A program made the position numbers and the translations under genes. The notes under the pieces are model-generated. The model had not been told where the DNA came from. It saw only the letters and a list, made by a program, of their open reading frames with translations, and searched no databases. This document shows, one piece after another, positions 8,205 through 15,175 of a DNA stretch of 24,593 nt. Each line of letters opens with the position of its first letter. Within the stretch, counting starts at the first letter, position 1. The DNA comes from CAZNKU01 sp045545235 (GTDB lineage: Bacteria; Bacillota; Clostridia; Monoglobales; Firm-18), in contig JAZQAN010000001.1 of NCBI GenBank assembly GCA_045545235.1, positions 1 to 24,593 of the forward strand. The letters run 5' to 3'.

Positions 8205-9824
8205 TTAAAATTCTATTGTGCTATTAAGTGGCATTGCGCCTTTTAAACTATTGAATATAAATACTTTATAATATTTACCTTCCACAGGTGTTACATCAAA
8301 ATTGTAAGTTCCCGGAACAACTGCAGTATCAGAATAAACTTTTACGCTTTCAAGCTTTGTGTGATTTTCGTCGGCAAACTGGCTAACTAAAACTGAGTAG
8401 CTGTTTATATAAGCAGGTACCGTAAGTGTAACAACATTTTCTGCATAGCTTAGTGAAGGTACACCTGTTTCATTTCCAAGTACTTCAGCTTTATTGAAAT
8501 ATGTAGCATCACTGCCCGTAGCATCAATAGCAGCCTTTACAGTATCATTTTTAACGTAAAATACCGTACCGCCAACTTCCTTACCTGAAAGAACCTTGTT
8601 TGTAAACTTAACATCTTCACCAAGTATCACAACAGTTTTAAGCTGATGTGCCGCCTGCATTGACTTAAGGTCTATAGATGTAACTGATGCAGGAATAATA
8701 AGTTTAGACAATACTCGGCAATCATAGAACATATAGAAATTAAGACTTGTAATACCTTCCTGCAATTCTACATCTACAAGAGAATCACAGTTTTGGAACA
8801 AACGTGTACCCATAGTTTCGATTGTACCCGGTAAAACTACACTCTTTATGTTTGTTGAACCAAAGGCACTTTGTGCTGCTGCATTAACAGTAAATGTAAG
8901 TCCTGTTGCAGGGTCTGTAATTTTTGACGGAATTACAAGGTCTACAGCTTCTTCAGGGTTTGTATCAAAGCCGTTTACAGTTACGTTTTTACCTGAAACT
9001 GTGTACTTCAAAGCATATTTTCCGTCAACTGACGGTACTGTAATTTCAGTTCCGTCTGCCATGTTGTAGTCTATATCCGCATCTGTGTAACCTGCTGCTA
9101 TAAGCTTGTTATACACATTACCGTTTGACACAACAAACTTAACACCCTCAGCATTACGCAAAAGACCTGTTATTGTAATATCCTTACAAGCAGTAATGTC
9201 AATTATTGCACCGTCCGGATTATTCAGATAAAAACCGTCCAGATGGAATTTAAAGGTTTCGGATGTAACATTAATTTTTTCAAGTGACTTACATTTGTAA
9301 ATACAGTAGTAAGTAACTGTTTCCAAACCCTTGCCCAAAGTAATTTCCGTAACATTGGAAAGCTCTGCAATCTGTCTGCCGCTAAGGCTTGTTACATTAT
9401 CAGGAATTGTAAGTTCTGTCATTTTCGGCAAATAACGGAAAACATAGGCAGATGTACCGTCACCCATTGTCTGAACTTTACTTCCTATGGTAATGGATTG
9501 AACAAGTGTGGATTTATTGTCTTTGTTACCCACAAATGCATTTGCATCAATCTTTGTTACAGGAATACCGCTTTCATTTGCCTCAATTGTCCCATTGCCG
9601 TCAATATCATAGCCTGCAGTGTCGGGAACAACAACATCATAAGGTTCTGTTACACCATCAGCCTGTGTAAGACTTTCCAAAGTAAGTGTATAGCCTTCTG
9701 TTTCATTTCCTGCAAGTGAATATCCCAAAATATAGGAGCTGTCTGCACTTACAACAAATGCTGTTTGAGTGAGTATTATTGCTATTACTGTTAAAACAGC
9801 AAATAAACTCTTAATCTTTTTCAA
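8205..9824 (-). CDS. Secreted BspA-like LRR_5 protein with two repeat blocks (539 aa)
   Basis: A signal peptide (KKIKSLFAVLTVIAIILTQ, cut near VVSADS at about 27) is followed by two blocks of LRR_5 repeats (about 85-215 and 310-415; e.g. LTIPDNVTSLSGRQIAELSN and GTRLFQNCDSLVDVEL). A DIDGNGTIEANE loop at 73-84 looks like a calcium-binding insertion. The last 60 residues form a beta-rich tail ending GKYYKVFIFNSLKGAMPL, which matches the end of the 1616-aa protein. No catalytic domain or SLH anchor is visible, so it is probably an adhesin or carbohydrate/partner-binding surface protein. The start is a TTG at 9824 supported by GGAGGG 6 bases upstream. It lies 18 bases after the preceding SLH gene and so is in the same operon. 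LRR_5 proteins are often adhesins, but the ligand here is unknown. Confidence 0.82.
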   Translation of the reverse strand: MKKIKSLFAVLTVIAIILTQTAFVVSADSSYILGYSLAGNETEGYTLTLESLTQADGVTEPYDVVVPDTAGYDIDGNGTIEANESGIPVTKIDANAFVGNKDNKSTLVQSITIGSKVQTMGDGTSAYVFRYLPKMTELTIPDNVTSLSGRQIAELSNVTEITLGKGLETVTYYCIYKCKSLEKINVTSETFKFHLDGFYLNNPDGAIIDITACKDITITGLLRNAEGVKFVVSNGNVYNKLIAAGYTDADIDYNMADGTEITVPSVDGKYALKYTVSGKNVTVNGFDTNPEEAVDLVIPSKITDPATGLTFTVNAAAQSAFGSTNIKSVVLPGTIETMGTRLFQNCDSLVDVELQEGITSLNFYMFYDCRVLSKLIIPASVTSIDLKSMQAAHQLKTVVILGEDVKFTNKVLSGKEVGGTVFYVKNDTVKAAIDATGSDATYFNKAEVLGNETGVPSLSYAENVVTLTVPAYINSYSVLVSQFADENHTKLESVKVYSDTAVVPGTYNFDVTPVEGKYYKVFIFNSLKGAMPLNSTIEF

Positions 9825-9830
9825 AATAAT

Positions 9831-9836
9831 CCCTCC
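9831..9836 (-). promoter_or_regulatory. Ribosome binding site for the TTG start at 9824
   Basis: GGAGGG lies 6 bases upstream of TTG 9824. No ATG near the start gives an intact signal peptide, so this site decides the start. Confidence 0.75.
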
Positions 9837-9842
9837 AATATA

Positions 9843-12800
9843 TTAATTTACATTTATAACAAGTAAATATCGGATATTATATCCTGTCTGTTCTGCAATA
9901 AGGCATTTAGAGCTTGAACCATGACCGTAGGATGCCGCACCTTTTACATTTGAAATACTTGCAGATGAAAGAGTGAATTTACCTGAATCCAAATCATAGC
10001 TGCAAAGGGTTGCACCGTACTGGAAGCTTGAAGACTTCGGATGCCAGTATGAAGCTCTCATAAAGCCCTCTCTTCTGCCATCACCGTCAACATCTGTTCC
10101 TCTTTGATACAATACGATTTTGTTTGCAGAATCTGTATCATAAGCTTCGTACATAGAGAATGTAACCGCGCCCTTTTGAGGAACTGTGGACGGTACTGTT
10201 GCAGTTACAGAAGGGTCGGTATAGTCTGCATTAATAACATCCTTTACGTTTGTAATAATCTCACATTCTTCTATAACATCATTTTTACCCTTTAGCATAA
10301 CGATGTCGCCTATTTTAACTTCTTTAACAACATCATCCGTTTCGGCAAAATATGAAAATTGCATTGCTCCCATCCAACCTTGAAGCTTAACACCTTCATT
10401 GCCGTCTTCATCTAATGCCCTGCTTATTTTTTCTACCAACAGTATTGGATTTGAAAATGTGGGAGAATCCGTAACATCCTGATATACCAAAACTGCACCG
10501 GGCCGTAATTTATCATTTACATCGTAAAGTTCAGAAGTTTTGTAGCTGTTTGAAGGTAGCCATTCTTCAATAACAGAATAATCCTCCTCATCAAGTGTTG
10601 GAGTTGTAGGTACGGAAAATATAACATCAGGCTTACCTGCAAATGTAGATATTGCAAGGGTTGATTCCGCAGTATTTCCCGTTGAATTTGTAAGCTTGTC
10701 AACAGCTACCGTTTTATTAACAAAAATGTGTCCAAGCTCTGCTCTGTATGAAAAAGTGGTTTTTGCAGTATCACGCTTTAGCTGTATTTTTTCATCATAT
10801 TTTTCAGCAACACCCATATCTGCAGTTACTGTCTGCATTTTCTTGATATATCCGTCTTCATCAGCAATGTATTTTATAAGCTGTGATGTACCTGTTACAT
10901 CTGCATCAATTAATTTAGCAGACTGTGTAATTCTTTCAAGAACCTTATCCGTGCTCGTTGAACGTACATCATTGATAAAAGTCTTGCGGTCAATTGTGAA
11001 TTTCAAAATATCACCGCTTGCAGTAAGTACTTTTGCATTATACATATCCGAAATTCCGCTTTGCTTTGACATTTGTATCAAATAGCCGTATACATAATCG
11101 TTTGTATTAACAACCGGTATCCACGCAACAATTTCACCTGAGTAATCCATTAAGAATTTGCCGCTGCAGCCAACCTTGAATGCCGCATTTTCTTCGTTTA
11201 AAAAGTTTGGTTTGCCTATCTCGTATTCCTTACCTTTAATTTCTACCGTATCAGTACCCGAAGCATCTACCGTTCCTATAACCTGAGGAGTATTTATAAC
11301 TATACGAATATATTTTGCATTATCAGCAACATACATTTTACCGTTTTGTGCAACAAGTTCATCTGCAAATATACTTAAAACAGAATTTGACGGAATATTG
11401 GGCAGATTTGTTCGTATCTGTTGCTGACCGTTATTATCTGTATAAACCTCCGTGCCGATATTAACATTCATTCTTACATTATCAGTATACATATCTATGT
11501 AAATATCCTTGTCGGACAAATCCAGTTCCAGAGCTTTTGCACCATATTTCATGGTAATGTACAAAATACCGTCTGTTGCAGTAACAGTATTTGAAACCGT
11601 ATTATAGTATTCGTTTACAAACACTGTATCATAATTTGCACCATCATTTGCAACAACAGTTATATATCCTCTTTCAGGCTTAAAATCTTTTGACGAATAA
11701 TCATCTCTCATTTTACCGTTTTTAATAAAAGTATGGTCTGCTTCAATCTTAATGTTATGTATTTTTCCGTTTACACCTGCATACTTTAATGTGCCATTTG
11801 AATAGCTTACCACATCATTAGCCATTACGGTTATTTCTTCAACATCCTTATGCTTTTGAAGTAAAAGTGCCGTAAACTTGTTATCTGCATCAGTATAATA
11901 GTAATCTACTTTGTAACCAAGCATTTTTGCAAATGACTTGTCAGTGATTTCAAAAATTTTACCGTCTATATTTATTTGTTCGGCTCTGGTTGGCTTATAA
12001 TCGTCAATACCGCCTAACCAGTTGGCATTTACCACACCGTATGAATAATAAATATCATGGTAGCAGGAAAGAATGTTTTCTCCTGTTTCGTTACTGAATG
12101 AAACAAAGGTGCCTGATGATATAATTTTATTAATAGGTGCCTTTATGCAGTTATAAATAAGTCTTGCGGCAGTAGCACGTGTCATAGGCCCGTTTACGTC
12201 AATGCCTTTGTTAAGATCAAGCTTATTTGCAACTGTTTCATAGCCGTATGTATAACCACCTGTCAGTTCAGCAGTTACCTCATAGCCCATAGCCTTTAAA
12301 TATGCTACTATCGCCTCGGGATATGTAATTGCCTCGTGGGGTCTTACGGTGTTATCGTTATAAACGGTAAGCATCTCGTTTTTAACTGCAAATGACATTA
12401 CGTTATATTCCCATGTTCCGGGAGTGACATCATAAAAGTTATAGCCTGCAACAGCCGCTTCTGATTCCTTTATACCTAAAGTACGAATAAGAATAGTCAT
12501 AAACTCTACTCTTGAAATAGAATTTTCAGGTCTGAATGTACCGTCCTCATAGCCGTTAACAAAGCCAAGAGTCGTTAAAACCTCCACAACTCTTCCTACA
12601 TCCGCATCCTTTATATCGGAAAAGGTATTTGAATCCAAGGTTTCAGCAACCTGAACGGAATCGTCAATTACCTCATCATCACTGCCACCGTACAAAGCAT
12701 CATCGCTGGCATCCATATCAATGTCATCTTCTTCTCCTTCAAATTCCCATTCTTCTTCCATCTGAAGTACATCTTCCTCTGTTAACTCATCTGCAAATAC

Positions 12801-12857
12801 TGCTGTTGTTACAAGCATTGTCAAACATAAAAGCAAGCTTAATATTTTCTTAATCAC
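9843..12857 (-). CDS. Large SLH-domain surface protein of unknown function (1004 aa)
   Basis: A signal peptide (about 1-22) leads into a strikingly acidic linker (about 24-67: EEEWEFEGEEDDIDMDASDD and onward). Three S-layer homology repeats follow (about 77-127, 138-190 and 200-240), with motifs ISRVEF, ITYPEA and MTRATA; the middle one lacks the usual Arg. The remaining 760 residues are beta-rich and contain many short Lys/Asp/Gly turns, but I recognise no catalytic family. GTG 12857 is the start: AGGAGG lies 7 bases upstream, and GTGA overlaps the stop of the preceding glycosidase gene by 4 bases, suggesting translational coupling. SLH domains at the N-terminus bind pyruvylated secondary cell-wall polymer, so the unknown part should face outward. 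It could be a scaffold, a binding protein or an unrecognised enzyme. Confidence 0.82.
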   Translation of the reverse strand: MIKKILSLLLCLTMLVTTAVFADELTEEDVLQMEEEWEFEGEEDDIDMDASDDALYGGSDDEVIDDSVQVAETLDSNTFSDIKDADVGRVVEVLTTLGFVNGYEDGTFRPENSISRVEFMTILIRTLGIKESEAAVAGYNFYDVTPGTWEYNVMSFAVKNEMLTVYNDNTVRPHEAITYPEAIVAYLKAMGYEVTAELTGGYTYGYETVANKLDLNKGIDVNGPMTRATAARLIYNCIKAPINKIISSGTFVSFSNETGENILSCYHDIYYSYGVVNANWLGGIDDYKPTRAEQINIDGKIFEITDKSFAKMLGYKVDYYYTDADNKFTALLLQKHKDVEEITVMANDVVSYSNGTLKYAGVNGKIHNIKIEADHTFIKNGKMRDDYSSKDFKPERGYITVVANDGANYDTVFVNEYYNTVSNTVTATDGILYITMKYGAKALELDLSDKDIYIDMYTDNVRMNVNIGTEVYTDNNGQQQIRTNLPNIPSNSVLSIFADELVAQNGKMYVADNAKYIRIVINTPQVIGTVDASGTDTVEIKGKEYEIGKPNFLNEENAAFKVGCSGKFLMDYSGEIVAWIPVVNTNDYVYGYLIQMSKQSGISDMYNAKVLTASGDILKFTIDRKTFINDVRSTSTDKVLERITQSAKLIDADVTGTSQLIKYIADEDGYIKKMQTVTADMGVAEKYDEKIQLKRDTAKTTFSYRAELGHIFVNKTVAVDKLTNSTGNTAESTLAISTFAGKPDVIFSVPTTPTLDEEDYSVIEEWLPSNSYKTSELYDVNDKLRPGAVLVYQDVTDSPTFSNPILLVEKISRALDEDGNEGVKLQGWMGAMQFSYFAETDDVVKEVKIGDIVMLKGKNDVIEECEIITNVKDVINADYTDPSVTATVPSTVPQKGAVTFSMYEAYDTDSANKIVLYQRGTDVDGDGRREGFMRASYWHPKSSSFQYGATLCSYDLDSGKFTLSSASISNVKGAASYGHGSSSKCLIAEQTGYNIRYLLVINVN

Positions 12858-15175
12858 TGTGTCACCTCCTCGCTTAGTACTGATAAACCAAGATTAGTTT
12901 TTAATCTGTAAATCAAAACAGCCGTTTCCGCTCTTGTTAAACCTTCCGACAGTTTAATATCGGAAACCTCATAAAATTTATTCAAAAATTTATTTTGATA
13001 AGCGTATGCAAAAGCATCTTTTTCCCAGTCCGAAAGCTTTGTATTTATCCCAAGGCTTTCTATAATTTCATCGCGGTCACCAACAGTAATGTAATTATCC
13101 TTGGTTGAACATATTCTGTAAAGTGTGATAATTGCATCCTTTAGGTTTATCTGTCCCTTTGGATTAAAATTACCGTTATATCCCTGCATATAGCCCATGT
13201 TATACATTGTACCGACAGGCTTAAAATACCAGTCACTTTCTAAAACATCATTAAAACTTTGAGAAATTGTTCCCTCAGGGAAGAATTTACTTAACATTGT
13301 TGCAAATTCTGCTCTGGAAACTGTGGCATCAGGATTGAAATTACCGTTTCCGATACCATTAACAACACCATCCTGTGCAAGCAGATTAATTTCATTTTCT
13401 GCCCAATGGTATTGAATGTCCGTAAACTGCTGTTCACCTTCATAAATAGCTTCGTCTGTTGATTCATCGCCACCAATTTTGGGAATTGTACCGTTTGCCT
13501 CAAGTGTAAGAACTACCATACTCTTGTTAGGCATTACATAGTGGTTGAAATTAGCTTCATTTTTTGAATTTGTTGTAGTTGTAAATACATCTAAAGTATT
13601 TTTGTTGTAGATAAATGACAATGTGTTAGGTGCTGTAAATACAGTTTCTTCCTTTAAGGTATATTTATTTTTAAGGAAACTGAAATCTATATCAACATTC
13701 ACGTCCTCCAGACGGTTTGTAAGAATTACCTTAAGAGTTTTATCGCCCTCAGCAAACGCCTGTGCGGAAAATCTTGCTTTTGTGGAGGACTTGTCGCAAT
13801 ATTCCGTATCATCCTTTGGAATTGATGTGGTTTTTATTACTCTGTCACCAATACCGTCAAGGTATAAGCCGTACATCTGACCAACACCGCTTACCACCAG
13901 GTCGCCGTCATAGTTTCTTCTTACAAGTGCCCACTGGTTTTCCGAAGTGAAGCAATAATATGTAGCCGCGCGTATAAAGTCGTTCCAACCGTAAAGTGTA
14001 TTTAAATACTGTGCCGTTGAAAGTGCAGATTCCAAAGAAGCTGATGTAGAAAACTGTGTTTGTGCCGCCCACTTTGCATGTTCTGTTATAAGAAGCTGTT
14101 TACCGTGATTTTCTCCAAAATGTTCAATAAGGAAATTTTCAAGGTACACATATGCATTTGTACAGTATGCAGGCTCGTATCCGCAATAATAAAGATGCAT
14201 ATTATAATACTTCATATCCGGGCCAAGCTCTGCAACAATTCTTTCGTTCCAAAGAGCACGTATACCGCCACCTCTTCCGGTTTCATCAACATACCCATCT
14301 TCCTGATAACTGCCTATTAAGCACGGAGATGTCTCAACTTCCGGATAGTATTTATGAATTTCTTCCGTATATTCTTTGAATTTATTAATATACCATGTGC
14401 AACGGTCATTTGTTGCCTGTTCACCCCATATAAGTTTGGCTGTATAAAGCTCGTTACCAAGTTCAAGGGCAAGAATATTGATTTTATCAAGACCGTAGCT
14501 TTCTCTCAGCTTACCCCATTCACTTTCCGACGGGTCATCAAGACAAAATCTTACGAAGTTTGCCGCATCTTCCTTTGAACCGTGAGTAAGTGTTATAACA
14601 AATATAAACTGTATATCAGGATTCTGTGCCTGCATAGCCTTTATAAATTCAACAGTACCGCAAGCTCCAATACTCATTGTGTGAGAAAGAAATTCTTCCT
14701 TCCCCGCTTCAGGGTGGAACATGGCAAGTTCTTCCTTTGTAAGTTGAAGTGTACTTACCTTTCTTTCAGACATAGGTCCTATCTGTTCAATAAGATTTAT
14801 GTAGTTACTGTTGTGTCCGCCGAAACGAGCAACAGGAACGTCGTAAAGCTGTTCATCACAAAGCTTTTGAAATTCCTCAGAAACTGTTCCGTCAGGATTA
14901 AGGCATATTTCATCGTAAGTGTTAAAGCCTTCTCCACCGTGTCCTAAAATTTCGGGGTACGCAGGACCGATAATTGTATTTTCATCAATTTCAACAGTTG
15001 TGTATGCAGTTTGATTTATTACGTTTTTCTCTGTTTTTACATGTGTCTCTACATCTTCATGTCTTCGTGTTTCAATAAGATTATCAATTTCAGGATAGCG
15101 GTTTATGCCGGCATACACGGTCTGGCTTAAAAACATTGTTGCCAGAATGAATACAGAAATCACTCTCTTTTTCAT
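12854..15175 (-). CDS. Cell-surface clan GH-A (GH51-like) glycosidase with C-terminal SLH domains (773 aa)
   Basis: The protein has a signal peptide (1-22, cut after VYA), a TIM-barrel glycosidase (about 60-450), a beta-sandwich (about 455-562) and three SLH repeats (about 582-760). ALELGNELY carries the putative acid/base E242 and LLITEHAKW the putative nucleophile E365. ARFGG at 116-120 and IGPMSER at 132-138 parallel GH51 barrels. The barrel and sandwich are clearly paralogous to the 1616-aa protein: both have FTAPN and DVFTTTT segments at the same relative place. SLH motifs are VSRAEF, INLKDA and LTRAET; the middle one is degenerate. The ATG at 15175 overlaps the preceding TAA by one base (TAATG), with AGGAGG 7 bases upstream. 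It would hydrolyse a polysaccharide while held on the cell wall. The exact family (GH51, GH39, GH79 or a new one) is uncertain. Confidence 0.86.
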   Translation of the reverse strand: MKKRVISVFILATMFLSQTVYAGINRYPEIDNLIETRRHEDVETHVKTEKNVINQTAYTTVEIDENTIIGPAYPEILGHGGEGFNTYDEICLNPDGTVSEEFQKLCDEQLYDVPVARFGGHNSNYINLIEQIGPMSERKVSTLQLTKEELAMFHPEAGKEEFLSHTMSIGACGTVEFIKAMQAQNPDIQFIFVITLTHGSKEDAANFVRFCLDDPSESEWGKLRESYGLDKINILALELGNELYTAKLIWGEQATNDRCTWYINKFKEYTEEIHKYYPEVETSPCLIGSYQEDGYVDETGRGGGIRALWNERIVAELGPDMKYYNMHLYYCGYEPAYCTNAYVYLENFLIEHFGENHGKQLLITEHAKWAAQTQFSTSASLESALSTAQYLNTLYGWNDFIRAATYYCFTSENQWALVRRNYDGDLVVSGVGQMYGLYLDGIGDRVIKTTSIPKDDTEYCDKSSTKARFSAQAFAEGDKTLKVILTNRLEDVNVDIDFSFLKNKYTLKEETVFTAPNTLSFIYNKNTLDVFTTTTNSKNEANFNHYVMPNKSMVVLTLEANGTIPKIGGDESTDEAIYEGEQQFTDIQYHWAENEINLLAQDGVVNGIGNGNFNPDATVSRAEFATMLSKFFPEGTISQSFNDVLESDWYFKPVGTMYNMGYMQGYNGNFNPKGQINLKDAIITLYRICSTKDNYITVGDRDEIIESLGINTKLSDWEKDAFAYAYQNKFLNKFYEVSDIKLSEGLTRAETAVLIYRLKTNLGLSVLSEEVTQ
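12862..12870 (-). promoter_or_regulatory. Ribosome binding site for the GTG start at 12857
   Basis: AGGAGGTGA within the end of the upstream glycosidase gene, with AGGAGG 7 bases before GTG 12857. Together with the GTGA stop/start overlap it indicates coupled translation. Confidence 0.75.

Noticed and set aside
3293..9824. Tandem repeats in the LRR genes as a CRISPR or satellite array
   Set aside because: The repeats are protein-level LRR_5 units with varied DNA; there are no identical spaced repeats.
14582..14947. 121-codon plus-strand reading inside the SLH glycosidase
   Set aside because: It is antisense to a catalytic domain with conserved motifs, so it is a shadow of that gene.
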